Part shown: in pieces, positions 19,840-28,896 of the stretch
Numbering within the stretch: position 1 is the stretch's first letter
Layout: each line of letters opens with the position of its first letter
NCBI RefSeq assembly: GCF_014697125.1
Contig: NZ_JACJRG010000002.1
Span: 124,001-188,000 of the forward strand
Source: Anabaena minutissima FACHB-250
GTDB taxonomy: Bacteria > Cyanobacteriota > Cyanobacteriia > Cyanobacteriales > Nostocaceae
DNA length: 64,000 nucleotides
Direction of reading: 5' to 3'
Notes under the pieces: model-generated
Seen by the model: only the letters and a program-made list of their open reading frames with translations
What the model was told of the DNA's origin: nothing
The model's database searches: none
Program-made: the position numbers and the translations under genes

Positions 19840-20113
19840 AGTGTTTTGGGGTGATACTGATAAATTGAAGGTCTAGGGAGTAGGTGGAAATTAACAATAT
19901 TTTAAGACCTTCTGGGATCGTGACAGACTAGTAATCTGAGGAAATTAACTATCAACCCACAATAAACTTTTCACTATAGCTAAAGTATTTGATCAGGATC
20001 AATGCCATTAGCAATTGGGCATTGGGCATTGTATTTTTTTCCCCTTTGCCTCCCCTGCCTCCCCTGCTTTCTTGTCCCCCTTATCCCCCACTCCCTACCC
20101 AATCAACTGCTGG

Positions 20114-21229
20114 TTATTCATCATCATCATACAAATCTTGTAAACCTTGTACTTGAGTACGTCGGGAAGTTCGGCGATATTTTTTGCTTTCTAGTTTTGG
20201 TTCGTATTGGCTTTGGCCTTTACCTTTGGTTTTGTGCTTTAAATTGGATTCTGGATCGGCTTGTTGGTTAAGTTGTGTTTGCCGCGCGATCGCTTCGTCT
20301 AAAAATTCCAAATAATGTTCATATCGTTCCCACTCACCCCGCACTACACAATCTGGCTCATCTCGGTGTAAACAATCATTAAATCTACAGTTACCATTTG
20401 CTAGGCGTTCTCTGACCTCTGGAAAATAATGTACTAACTCTTCTGGACTGCAATCCAAGTCAGGCTGATTAAAGCCAGGGGTGTCTGCTAATAAACCACC
20501 ACTGGGTAATTCAAATAATTCTACATGGCGTGTTGTATGCCGACCACGGGCTAACTTACCCGAAACTTCCCCCACACGCAGGTTAACATCGGGAATCAAG
20601 GCATTAATTAAGCTGGATTTACCCACACCAGAAGGCCCAGCGACAACGGTGATTTTCTGGCTGAGATATTTTGCTACTTCGGCAATATTAATTTCCTGCT
20701 GAACGCTAATAAATAAGGGTTGATAGCCCCAATTTAATAGGCGATCGCTAATTTCTTGCTTTTCTTTTGGGCTAACTAAATCGCTTTTATTCAAACATAA
20801 CAGCACATCTACACCAGTCGATTCAGCCTTAATTAAAAATCGGCTGAGTTGGTAAGGTTCTAGGGGTGGGTCAGCCACGGCAAAAACCAACAGAATTTGG
20901 TCAGCATTGGCGATTGGCGGGCGGTCTAATTCAGTTTGACGAGGTAAGACATCCGCGATCGCCCCGCGTCCTCCCGACCAATCTGGCTCTTCTACGACCA
21001 CGCGATCGCCCACCATTACCTGCTGCCCGATTTTCTTCAAACGCATTCGGCGAGTACATAAAAGCAGGGGTAGAGGTGTAGAGGGGAACAGTGTATTTAT
21101 TTCCTCCCTTGCTCCCCCTACCTCCTCTGCTTCCCTTGCTCTCAATTCTTGATCTAGCTGTACTTTGTAAAAATTAGCTTGCACAGCTAACACAGTACCC
21201 AAAAGCTGTCCAGTAGTACCAAGTTTCAT
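20114..21229 (-). CDS. rsgA: small ribosomal subunit biogenesis GTPase RsgA, with an unusual N-domain insertion
   Basis: A circularly permuted GTPase acting in late 30S assembly. Motif order is G4 NKSD (147-150), G1 GPSGVGKSS (198-206), G3 DTPG (249-252), then the zinc knuckle Cys281, Cys286, His288, Cys294. Residues ~29-55 (REAEEVGGAREEINTLFPS and flanks) interrupt the OB fold where family members run straight into LLCTRRMRLKKIGQQ. The corresponding DNA (21065-21142) resembles intergenic polypurine/polypyrimidine repeats. A basic C-terminal tail (KHKTKGKGQ, RRTSRRTQ) may aid rRNA binding. The ATG overlaps the tusA stop by one base. Confidence 0.93.
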   Translation of the reverse strand: MKLGTTGQLLGTVLAVQANFYKVQLDQELRAREAEEVGGAREEINTLFPSTPLPLLLCTRRMRLKKIGQQVMVGDRVVVEEPDWSGGRGAIADVLPRQTELDRPPIANADQILLVFAVADPPLEPYQLSRFLIKAESTGVDVLLCLNKSDLVSPKEKQEISDRLLNWGYQPLFISVQQEINIAEVAKYLSQKITVVAGPSGVGKSSLINALIPDVNLRVGEVSGKLARGRHTTRHVELFELPSGGLLADTPGFNQPDLDCSPEELVHYFPEVRERLANGNCRFNDCLHRDEPDCVVRGEWERYEHYLEFLDEAIARQTQLNQQADPESNLKHKTKGKGQSQYEPKLESKKYRRTSRRTQVQGLQDLYDDDE

Positions 21230-21483
21230 TAGGCAGTTACGGGACGGCGGATTAACAAAGAAAAATAGCCAGTACAGTCTGTAATTTTTTCTACTTGATA
21301 ACCAGCCATTGTCAAGCTGTCAGGAACTTGTTCAATTGGTTCGCCAGGGTCTAACCATACCTCCAGCAAAGCACCAGGAGACATTTGTTCCAGACGAAGT
21401 TTAGTCCGCACAAAATTAATCGGGCAAGGAGTGCCACGCAAATCTAGTTGAGCATCAGGAGTTAATAAAGGAGAGAGATTCAT
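21229..21483 (-). CDS. TusA-like sulfurtransferase family protein
   Basis: An 84-residue protein with the SirA/TusA fold. The core LDLRGTPCPINFVRTKLRLEQM includes the CPxN variant of the CPxP motif, with the catalytic-type Cys retained. It is followed by LEVWLDPGEPIEQVPDSLTMAGYQVEK. TusA relays sulfur in tRNA thiolation, but many cyanobacterial members lack the other Tus genes and have no proven role. Its start overlaps the dnaJ stop by one base and its stop overlaps the rsgA start by one base (TAATG both times), indicating translational coupling dnaJ-tusA-rsgA. Confidence 0.82.
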   Translation of the reverse strand: MNLSPLLTPDAQLDLRGTPCPINFVRTKLRLEQMSPGALLEVWLDPGEPIEQVPDSLTMAGYQVEKITDCTGYFSLLIRRPVTA

Positions 21484-22607
21484 TACTTAAACAGATTTCC
21501 CAAAAAACCTTCTAAACCACCTTTACCAGTACGGTCTCCCTTAATTTTAGCTAGCTTCTCTAACAATTCTCTCTCCTCTGGTATCACCTTGGTAGGAATA
21601 TCAATTAACACTGTTAACAGATGATCCCCCCGACTTACAGGATTACCTAAGCGGGGTACACCGCGATTTTCCAACTTCATCACCGTATTAGGCTGAGTAC
21701 CTGCGGGAATAATCAATTCCACAGGCCCATCTACCGTATCTACTTCCAAACGACAGCCTAAAATTGCTTGCAAATAGCTAACTTTAATTTCCGAGAGAAC
21801 ATTAATTCCATCCCGGTGAAATTCTTCATCCTCATTCACGAACAAGTAGACATACAAATCGCCTGGAGGACCACTACGTTGACCTGCATCACCCTCTTGG
21901 GATATGCGTAGACGTGTACCATTATCCACACCTGCGGGAATAGTAATTTTCAGTTTCTTGGTAATTTGATTTGTACCCTTACCATCACAAGTATCACATT
22001 TGTCTTCAATTACCATGCCTGTACCATTACAGGTGGGACAAGTCGATACCTGAGTGAAACTACCAAAGGGCGTTCTAGTTACGCGGCGGACTTGACCAGA
22101 ACCGCTACAAGTCGAACAGGTGCGGGGACGAGTTCCTGGTTTTGCGCCTGAACCACTACAGGTTTCACAGGTTTCTAGGTGAGAAATCCGAATTTCTTTT
22201 TCACCACCGAAGACAGCTTCCCGAAAATCTAACTTTAAGTCAAGCCGTAAATCATCGCCCCGCGCCGGCCCGCTACGCCGTCTCTGGGTTGGGCCACCCA
22301 TACCACCGGCAAAGCCACTAAAAATACTTTCAAAGATATCGGCAAAGCCGCCCATATCGCTCATATCTTGGAAACCAACACCAGCACCAGAAACACCCTC
22401 TGGCCCGAAGCGATCGTAACGCGCACGGGTTTCTGGCTCAGAGAGGACTTCGTAAGCACGGTTAATTTCCTTAAATCGCTCCTCCGCCCCCGGTTCTTTG
22501 TTCACATCTGGGTGATACTTCCGGGCTAGACGACGGTAAGCTTGTTTGAGTTCTTCTTTGTCAGCGTCACGAGAGACGCCCAGAATTTCATAGTAGTCGC
22601 GGGCCAT
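21483..22607 (-). CDS. dnaJ: chaperone protein DnaJ
   Basis: A full class I Hsp40 of 374 residues and co-chaperone of DnaK. It has the J domain (1-70) with HPD at 32-34, and a Gly/Phe-rich linker with [13 protein letters not shown] (about 80-110). Four CxxCxGxG zinc modules follow: [24 protein letters not shown] and CDTCDGKG. Two beta-barrel substrate-binding domains lie up to ~345. It follows dnaK on the same strand after a 718-base gap of repeats, so co-transcription with dnaK is doubtful, whereas coupling to tusA and rsgA is tight. Confidence 0.96.
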   Translation of the reverse strand: MARDYYEILGVSRDADKEELKQAYRRLARKYHPDVNKEPGAEERFKEINRAYEVLSEPETRARYDRFGPEGVSGAGVGFQDMSDMGGFADIFESIFSGFAGGMGGPTQRRRSGPARGDDLRLDLKLDFREAVFGGEKEIRISHLETCETCSGSGAKPGTRPRTCSTCSGSGQVRRVTRTPFGSFTQVSTCPTCNGTGMVIEDKCDTCDGKGTNQITKKLKITIPAGVDNGTRLRISQEGDAGQRSGPPGDLYVYLFVNEDEEFHRDGINVLSEIKVSYLQAILGCRLEVDTVDGPVELIIPAGTQPNTVMKLENRGVPRLGNPVSRGDHLLTVLIDIPTKVIPEERELLEKLAKIKGDRTGKGGLEGFLGNLFK

Positions 22608-22822
22608 ATAGCAAAGGTAAAAGTGAGGACGAATAGATAATCAGGCAGCAGACACCACAAGTGGGGCTGGCTGGAAGCTAGTACCGCAAGGCGGAAGTCA
22701 AAAGTCAAAAGTTTCGTATATCAAGGCTGTTGCTCGTTTGAAATGGTATGTTCATTTACGCCGTAGTGTACTAGGCAGAAGGTAGGCGTTAACTTATTTT
22801 AATAATTAATTGATTTTACCTG

Positions 22823-22975
22823 TTACCTTTTACAAAAATCACCAGCAAGTTGCCAGGCGTAGGTACTTTCTTCGTGGGAAACGAAAAAGCTACCGAATTT
22901 GGCAGTATTAAGAACACAGATTAGACTTGTCACTGACCAATCGGCGGTCTCTTTTACAATTGTGCTACGTACCAT
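22823..22975 (-). CDS. possible 50-residue hypothetical protein
   Basis: An ATG-started frame begins MVRSTIVKETADWSV and ends AWQLAGDFCKR. Its composition (balanced, with Trp, Cys and His-Glu-Glu) is more protein-like than the neighbouring repeat shadows. The frame extends upstream through HLMVRLAPLFHEQAF before entering repeat DNA. I do not recognise a family. It may be a small gene, or the relic of a mobile element left in the dnaK-dnaJ spacer. Confidence 0.3.
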   Translation of the reverse strand: MVRSTIVKETADWSVTSLICVLNTAKFGSFFVSHEESTYAWQLAGDFCKR

Positions 22976-23239
22976 GGTAAAAGCCTGCTCATGAAATAGA
23001 GGGGCTAGCCGCACCATCAGGTGTGGAAAACCCCCCTTGCTAGGTATTAGTGATTGATGACTAGGGACTGGGGACAAGAAAGCAGGGGAGGTAGGGGAGG
23101 TAGGGGAAGAAAAATACAATGCCCGCTCCCCAATCCTAATAGACCTAGCTTGAAAATAGGGAGTGGGGAGTAGGGAAAATAAATTTTTATTGCTTCTTGT
23201 GAGGGCAATTCATGGAGTCTCCTGCATAAATGCTTAATC

Positions 23240-23296
23240 TGTCATGTTGAGCAAAGCGAAACGTCTCAAAGATTCTACATTTCATTCAGAATGACA
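23240..23296. repeat. imperfect palindromic repeat (REP-like)
   Basis: TGTCATGTTGAGCAAAGCG at the left is mirrored imperfectly by TTTCATTCAGAATGACA at the right, giving a ~57-base hairpin with matching TGTCAT/ATGACA ends. It sits 30 bases past the dnaK stop and may act as a transcript end or be a dispersed repeat. Confidence 0.55.
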
Positions 23297-23325
23297 CATC
23301 TCATTTTCGGACTTTTGCAAGAGGT

Positions 23326-25305
23326 CTAATCTATGGCTTCATAATCAGCTTGTGCTGTGCTTTCGTCATCAAAATCAAAATTAAATTGGGGAATTAGAGT
23401 TCCATTCATCGGATGTTCTAAGGATAATGAACCATCGGAAATGGCTTCTACTTCTACGCCTACTTCTACTTCGTCATCATCATCATTTTGTCCGCTAGCC
23501 CGCTCGTAAACATTTGCACCAATCGCAAATAAAGTTTGTTGGAAATCTTCTAGACACTGTTGGAATTCTTTCAGGGAAATGGCGGGATTAGTCATGACAC
23601 TCTGGAGGAGGGCAAATTTTTCGTTGGCTAAAACTTTCATCTGCTCACCGATCAATTCACCATTATCTTTGAGAGTAGATTCATAACTAGATAACAAATT
23701 ATCTGCTTGGTTTTTGAGGTCTACTAGTTCTTTGCGTCTTCTATCTTCTTCAGCAAACACTTCTGCTTCTTGGCGCATCCGTTCTACTTCATTGCTATTT
23801 AATCCACCTGTGTTAGTAATCCGAATACTCTGTTCTCTACCTGTGCCTTTATCTTGGGCAGCAACTTTGAGGATACCGTTTACATCGATTTCAAACGATA
23901 CCTCAATTTGGGGTACACCACGAGGGGCCGGAGGAATGCCTGCTAAAAGAAATTTGCCGAGACTTTTATTATCTCGTGCCATTGCCCGTTCACCTTGGAG
24001 AACGTGAATTTCTACGGATGTTTGTCCATCAACGGCGGTGGAAAATATTTGTGACTTACTGGTAGGAATTGTTGTGTTACGTTCAATGATTTTGGTGAAC
24101 ACTTCTCCCAAAGTTTCAATTCCCAATGATAGTGGTGTGACATCTAAGAGTAAAAGATTATCTACTTCACCACCTAGAACACCAGCTTGAATTGCTGCAC
24201 CTAAACCCACTGCTTCATCGGGATTTACCGAACGGTCAGGAGTTTTGCCGTTAAAAAATTTGATGAGGGCGTTTTGTACGGCAGGAATCCGAGTAGAACC
24301 ACCTACTAAAATAATTCTGTCGATGTCTTGTGCTTTTAGGTCTGAATCCTTGAGGGCTTGAATCATTGGCTCGATGGTGGCTGCAATTAAATGCCCTACC
24401 AATTCTTCAAATTTAGAGCGGCTGAGTTCCATCTCTAGATGCTTTGGCCCAGTTTCATCAGCCGTAATAAAAGGCAAGTTAATCGAGGTACTAGCCATGC
24501 TAGAGAGTTCAATTTTGGCTTTTTCTGCCGCTTCTCGGAGGCGTTGCAGTGCCATTTTATCTTGGGCAAGGTCGATTTCTTCTTGTTGTTGGAAGCGTTC
24601 AATCATCCAACTGACAACACAGCCGTCAAAGTCATCGCCCCCTAGTTGGTTATTACCACTGGTAGCTTTGACTTCAAAAACCCCATCGCCTAGTTGCAAT
24701 ATAGATACATCGAATGTGCCGCCGCCCAAGTCAAAGACCAAAATTAGCTGTTCTTGGTCTTGCTTTTCTAGACCAAAGGCTAAAGCCGCAGCTGTAGGTT
24801 CATTAATAATTCGTAGCACTTCCAGTCCGGCAATTGTGCCAGCATCTTTAGTAGCTTGCCGTTGGGCATCAGTGAAATATGCTGGTACGGTAATTACTGC
24901 TTGTGTTACAGCTTCACCTAAGAAGTTTTCCGCATCCTGTTTGAGCTTTTGCAGGATCATAGCGGATATCTCTTGGGGTGTGTAATTGCGTCCGCGAATC
25001 TGCACATCAACGGTATCGTCTCGACCTTTTACACAGTTATAAGGTACACGATCGCGCTCTGTTTCTGTATCATCCCAGCGACGACCGATAAATCTTTTGA
25101 TACTAAAAACCGTGTTTTCAGCATTAGTTACGGCTTGGCGTTTTGCTAATTGACCGACCAAGCGATCGCCACTTTTACCAAACCCTACAATACTCGGTGT
25201 AGTTCGTCCGCCTTCGGAATTGGTAATCACAATTGGTTGACCACCTTCCAAAACTGCAACACAACTATTTGTAGTGCCTAAGTCGATCCCAATAACTTTT
25301 CCCAT
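23326..25305 (-). CDS. dnaK: chaperone protein DnaK (Hsp70)
   Basis: An ATP-driven foldase of 659 residues from this ATG; the frame is open to a TTG two codons upstream. N-terminal [40 protein letters not shown] and [10 protein letters not shown] are the nucleotide-binding signatures, followed by the linker and [15 protein letters not shown] substrate domain. The C-terminal lid ends in an acidic tail ([14 protein letters not shown], then [14 protein letters not shown]). Cyanobacteria have several DnaK paralogues; this is the one linked to grpE and dnaJ. grpE lies 273 bases upstream on the same strand. Confidence 0.96.
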   Translation of the reverse strand: MGKVIGIDLGTTNSCVAVLEGGQPIVITNSEGGRTTPSIVGFGKSGDRLVGQLAKRQAVTNAENTVFSIKRFIGRRWDDTETERDRVPYNCVKGRDDTVDVQIRGRNYTPQEISAMILQKLKQDAENFLGEAVTQAVITVPAYFTDAQRQATKDAGTIAGLEVLRIINEPTAAALAFGLEKQDQEQLILVFDLGGGTFDVSILQLGDGVFEVKATSGNNQLGGDDFDGCVVSWMIERFQQQEEIDLAQDKMALQRLREAAEKAKIELSSMASTSINLPFITADETGPKHLEMELSRSKFEELVGHLIAATIEPMIQALKDSDLKAQDIDRIILVGGSTRIPAVQNALIKFFNGKTPDRSVNPDEAVGLGAAIQAGVLGGEVDNLLLLDVTPLSLGIETLGEVFTKIIERNTTIPTSKSQIFSTAVDGQTSVEIHVLQGERAMARDNKSLGKFLLAGIPPAPRGVPQIEVSFEIDVNGILKVAAQDKGTGREQSIRITNTGGLNSNEVERMRQEAEVFAEEDRRRKELVDLKNQADNLLSSYESTLKDNGELIGEQMKVLANEKFALLQSVMTNPAISLKEFQQCLEDFQQTLFAIGANVYERASGQNDDDDEVEVGVEVEAISDGSLSLEHPMNGTLIPQFNFDFDDESTAQADYEAID

Positions 25306-25466
25306 ATTCAAGTATTTTTACTGACTGCTGTTGCCGGAATGTTACGCGGACTAACTTGAGGCAGGAGACAAACAATTCAAAATTCAAAATTAAGACTTGA
25401 CTCTTGTCCAATAACCTATACCCAATCCCCAGCCTTTCAATGAGTGGATTTTAGATTGAATAATCC

Positions 25467-25492
25467 AAAATCTAAAATCTAAAATCTAAAAT
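25467..25492. repeat. heptanucleotide repeat (AAAATCT)3
   Basis: Three exact AAAATCT units plus a partial fourth lie in the grpE-dnaK spacer, next to further AATTCAA-type 7-mers around 25373-25388. Confidence 0.85.
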
Positions 25493-25522
25493 TCCTAGTC
25501 CCCAGTAACCAATCCCTAGCAA

Positions 25523-25570
25523 TGCTCGCCTCTACTATGACCTAGGCACTATTGGTCAGCGAGGCGAGCA
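25523..25570 (-). terminator. long hairpin just after grpE
   Basis: TGCTCGCCTC (25523-25532) pairs perfectly with GAGGCGAGCA (25561-25570). Inside it a second stem, TGACC / GGTCA, closes an 11-base loop. The structure begins 9 bases after the grpE stop on the transcribed strand. It has no long U-tract, so it may be a partial terminator, an mRNA-stabilising 3' end, or a processing site that sets different grpE and dnaK levels. Confidence 0.55.
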
Positions 25571-25578
25571 TATACAGC

Positions 25579-26325
25579 TTAACTGTCGGCTGGACTCGAC
25601 TGACTTTCTGGTGCAGATGGTGCATCTTCCTTTGGAGCAGCCACCTTAACCATAGAATGGCGTAGCACGCGATCGCCCAAGTAATATCCGCGTACTAACT
25701 CTTCTAACACTGTTCCTTCAGGATGTTCATCCGTAGGTTCGCGCATTACTGCTTCATGAAGATTAGGATCAAATTCTTGTCCTTCAGGACGCATTGGCGA
25801 TACACCCAATCGCTTCAGGGAATCTACGAGTTGTTTATAAACTCCCTGATAACTTTTGTGAATTGTCATCTCACCTTCAGTTTGTGGCTTGAGGTGCGCT
25901 CTAGCCCGTTCAAAATTATCGACTATAGGCAGCAAATCCATCAGAGTATTCCGCTTTACCTGTACGTCTAGCTCTTCTTTTTCCTTTTGTGTACGTTTGC
26001 GGTAATTTTCAAAATCTGCCGCAATCCTCATGTACTGTGTACTGCGTTCTTCTAGTTGGGCTTTGAGTGACTCAATATGTTGAGTCAATTCTGCCAAAGC
26101 TGCTGTTTCGACTTCAGTTGTCTCTGGTGCAGCGAAGTTATTTTCTTCTGTGAGTACAGTGTCTCCCGCTACATTAGTTGGGGCTGCCACTTGCTCATTA
26201 ACCTCGCTGCCAGATTCGTGAGAATTGCTTGGGGCTTGGGAGTCGCTCATCATTGCTTGATTTACCTCTGTTGATTCACCCAATGGCTGGCTTGTATTGT
26301 TTATCTGTTTATTTTCGTCCATCAT
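25579..26325 (-). CDS. grpE: nucleotide exchange factor GrpE
   Basis: Releases ADP from DnaK. The 248-residue protein has a long, acidic, low-complexity N-terminus (residues 1-70), a coiled-coil helix (about 75-115, [39 protein letters not shown]) and the C-terminal beta domain. The diagnostic motif is [41 protein letters not shown]. Two ATGs are adjacent (26325 and 26322) and either could be used. It is the first gene of the minus-strand chaperone group and is divergent from pilB. Confidence 0.95.
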   Translation of the reverse strand: MMDENKQINNTSQPLGESTEVNQAMMSDSQAPSNSHESGSEVNEQVAAPTNVAGDTVLTEENNFAAPETTEVETAALAELTQHIESLKAQLEERSTQYMRIAADFENYRKRTQKEKEELDVQVKRNTLMDLLPIVDNFERARAHLKPQTEGEMTIHKSYQGVYKQLVDSLKRLGVSPMRPEGQEFDPNLHEAVMREPTDEHPEGTVLEELVRGYYLGDRVLRHSMVKVAAPKEDAPSAPESQSSPADS

Positions 26326-26666
26326 TATCTAAGTCTACTCATCCCAGGTATTGTTTAAGGCAGAATTTCGCCACAGCTAAGTAGCCATTGCAATTGATGG
26401 CTGTAAACTAGAGCTAATTTTTGTCCGAAATATATTTGGAACTAGTGTTACCTTCATCCTATTTTGACAAATGGTGAACAGACCTTCTAGGTGTGATAAA
26501 CCGAATGAAATCGGGGAATGGGGGATAGGCCATTTAATTTTGAATTTTGAATTGATTCTTCCCCACTGCATCAAGCAGTTTAAAGTTTTAATGAGTCTGG
26601 ATGAAAATTCTGTGGCTCATGTTGGGAATACTCTAAGCAGAGGTTTTCCCTACTCATTGCTCACCT
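26326..26666. other. 341-bp divergent intergenic region grpE/pilB
   Basis: Promoters for both grpE (leftward) and pilB (rightward) should lie here. A short 7-mer array (AATTTTG twice, near 26537-26552) is present. I saw no CIRCE element and no clear sigma-factor consensus. A weak frame of 88 codons on the plus strand overlaps the pilB start and is not convincing. Confidence 0.5.
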
Positions 26667-28679
26667 ATGACTCAATCGTCTCCGCAACGGCGCAGTACCG
26701 CTCTCACTACAAGAACAGAGTTTTCGCCTTTTGGTAGCAAGCTAGTACAAACTGGCTATGTTAATACCGACCAAATGAGGCAGGCGCTGATTGAAAGTCG
26801 CAAGTCTGGTAGACCCTTGACGGAAGTGCTGGAGTCAATTACCGGGCGACAACTATCACCTGAGTTTCTCAGACAATACAAGAAACAACAATTATTTGAA
26901 CTGAAAATACTATACGGTGTTGAATTCCTTGATCCGGAAGTCAATAACATCGGCGATACGATGGTGGGGCAACTCATAGAAACCCTCATTCCAGTTGATA
27001 TCTGCCGTCGTCATCGTTTAGTACCACTCTCGAAGAATGATCAGCAAAATCCACCCTGCATTTTAGTAGCGATGGTTGATCCGGACAATTTAGAAGCGTC
27101 CGATGACCTCAACCGCATCTTGCGACCGCAAGGTTTGGCATTAAAGCGCATGGTGATTACCCAGGATGATTACCAACAGCTAATCAACCAATATCTGGAT
27201 GACTTGGCTGTGCGGCAAAAGCATATAGAACAAGAAAAGTTTACAGATATTAATCAAGATTTAGAAAATCTCAGCAATCTCAACCTAGAAGATGCCCCTG
27301 AAGAGATGGAGGCGGATTTAGGGGCGGCGATGAAGGGTGCAGAAGATGCACCAGTTATCAACCTCGTCAATAGAATTTTGGCAAAGGCTCTACATGAGCA
27401 GGTTTCTGATATCCACGTCGAACCACAAGAAGAAAACCTCCGCATTCGCTTCCGTAAGGATGGGGTGTTGCGGGAGGCTTTTGACCCCCTACCGAAAAAA
27501 ATCATTCCCGCAGTTACAGCCCGATTTAAAATTATCTCTAACTTGGATATTGCCGAGAGACGTTTACCCCAAGACGGACGTATCAGGCGGATGTTTGAGG
27601 GACGGAAAGTAGACTTCCGGGTGAATACTTTGCCCAGCCGCTACGGGGAAAAGGTTGTACTGCGGATTTTGGACAACTCTTCTACCCAACTGGGATTAAA
27701 TAAGTTAATTACCGACCCAGAAACTTTGCAGATTGTCCAAGATATGGTCAGTAAGCCTTTTGGGTTGATTTTGGTAACAGGGCCTACGGGTTCTGGTAAA
27801 ACAACTTCGCTATATTCAGCACTATCAGAAAAGAACTCTCCCGGTATTAATATCAGTACGGTAGAAGACCCAATTGAGTACAGTTTGCCGGGAATTACCC
27901 AAGTACAGGTAATTCGGGAAAAAGGACTGGATTTTGCTACAGCATTGCGGGCATTCTTGCGACAAGATCCAGATGTATTACTGGTGGGTGAAACACGAGA
28001 CAAAGAAACTGCCAAAACAGCGATTGAGGCAGCTTTAACTGGTCACTTGGTATTAACTACCTTACATACTAATGATGCCCCAGGTGCGATCGCACGTTTG
28101 GGAGAAATGGGCATTGAGCCGTTCATGGTGTCTAGTTCGTTAATTGGGGTATTGGCACAACGTTTGGTACGGCGTGTCTGTTCAGATTGTCGGATTCCCT
28201 ACACTCCTACACCTGAAGAACTGGCTCGTTATGGCATGACAGCTTCCCAAGATGTGGGAGTGACTTTCTATAAGGCTAATACTTTATCACTAGAAGCGAT
28301 CGCTGAAGCTAAAACTAAAAATAATCTCTGCCCAACCTGTAATGGTGTCGGTTACAAAGGGCGTTGTGGTGTTTATGAAGTGATGCGGGTAACTGAACAA
28401 CTGCAAACTTTAATCAACGAAGAAGCACCAACAGAACGCATCAAGGAAGTAGCCGTAGAAGAAGGGATGAAAACCCTGCTGGCTTACAGCCTAGACTTAG
28501 TTCGCCAAGGTTCTACCACCCTAGAAGAAGTAGAACGGGTGACGTTTACTGACACAGGTTTAGAAGCTGAATTAAAAGCCAAGCGTAAGAGTGGACTAAC
28601 CTGTCGGAGTTGTAATGCTGTATTACAACCAGAATGGCTAGATTGTCCCTACTGTATGACACCACGGTTTGAGGATTAG
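26667..28679 (+). CDS. pilB: type IV pilus assembly ATPase PilB
   Basis: The extension motor of type IV pili (cytoplasmic hexamer). The 670 residues contain an N-terminal T2SE-N domain (about 25-190), the catalytic domain with Walker A GPTGSGKTTS near 372, the Walker B-like VLLVGETRD near 437, and HLVLTTLHTNDA. The tetracysteine zinc site is CSDC (about 506-509) and CPTC (about 555). An additional CRSC...CPYC pair lies at the extreme C-terminus (about 650-664), a second probable zinc knuckle. It leads the pilB-pilT-pilC set for gliding motility and DNA uptake. Confidence 0.95.
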   Translation: MTQSSPQRRSTALTTRTEFSPFGSKLVQTGYVNTDQMRQALIESRKSGRPLTEVLESITGRQLSPEFLRQYKKQQLFELKILYGVEFLDPEVNNIGDTMVGQLIETLIPVDICRRHRLVPLSKNDQQNPPCILVAMVDPDNLEASDDLNRILRPQGLALKRMVITQDDYQQLINQYLDDLAVRQKHIEQEKFTDINQDLENLSNLNLEDAPEEMEADLGAAMKGAEDAPVINLVNRILAKALHEQVSDIHVEPQEENLRIRFRKDGVLREAFDPLPKKIIPAVTARFKIISNLDIAERRLPQDGRIRRMFEGRKVDFRVNTLPSRYGEKVVLRILDNSSTQLGLNKLITDPETLQIVQDMVSKPFGLILVTGPTGSGKTTSLYSALSEKNSPGINISTVEDPIEYSLPGITQVQVIREKGLDFATALRAFLRQDPDVLLVGETRDKETAKTAIEAALTGHLVLTTLHTNDAPGAIARLGEMGIEPFMVSSSLIGVLAQRLVRRVCSDCRIPYTPTPEELARYGMTASQDVGVTFYKANTLSLEAIAEAKTKNNLCPTCNGVGYKGRCGVYEVMRVTEQLQTLINEEAPTERIKEVAVEEGMKTLLAYSLDLVRQGSTTLEEVERVTFTDTGLEAELKAKRKSGLTCRSCNAVLQPEWLDCPYCMTPRFED

Positions 28680-28762
28680 TCAATGAAGTCCCTAGAGAGA
28701 GCAGGGGAGAAGGGAAGGCAGGGGGAGATAAGAAAATTAGCACTCCTTACGCCCTATTCACT

Positions 28763-28870
28763 ACTCCCCACTCAGCACTCCCTACTCCCCACTCACTACT
28801 CCCCACTCAGCACTCAGCACTCAGCACTCCCCACTCCCCACTCCCCACTCCCCACTCCCCACTCCCCACT
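28763..28870. repeat. heptanucleotide repeat (ACTCCCC/ACTCAGC)15
   Basis: About 15 units of strict 7-base period occupy the pilB-pilT gap. The units are mostly ACTCCCC, interspersed with ACTCAGC, ACTCACT and ACTCCCT; the last seven are pure ACTCCCC. This is the longest array in the window. Confidence 0.93.
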
Positions 28871-28896
28871 TTTTTAAATTAGAGCGAAGCGAAACT

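Larger units (their letters stand above)
22608..23325. other. 718-bp dnaK-dnaJ spacer rich in repeats
   Basis: The stretch holds low-complexity DNA: GGGGAGG-type units near 23080-23120 and GGGGAGT units near 23160-23175. It also holds an imperfect hairpin at 23240-23296 and a possible 50-codon minus-strand ORF at 22823-22975. No CIRCE element (TTAGCACTC-N9-GAGTGCTAA) or other recognisable heat-shock operator was found upstream of dnaJ. Confidence 0.6.

Noticed and set aside
20002..20271. Plus-strand frame of 89 codons near the rsgA 3' end
   Set aside because: It overlaps the C-terminal coding part of rsgA on the other strand and low-complexity CCCCTGCCT DNA; its composition is not protein-like.
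24374..24985. Long plus-strand frame of 203 codons inside dnaK
   Set aside because: It is an antisense shadow of the highly conserved dnaK coding sequence, Ser-rich and without independent start signals.
28763..28870. Regular repeats that could be mistaken for a CRISPR array
   Set aside because: The period is 7 bases with no spacers of unique sequence, and no cas genes are present. It is a tandem heptamer array.
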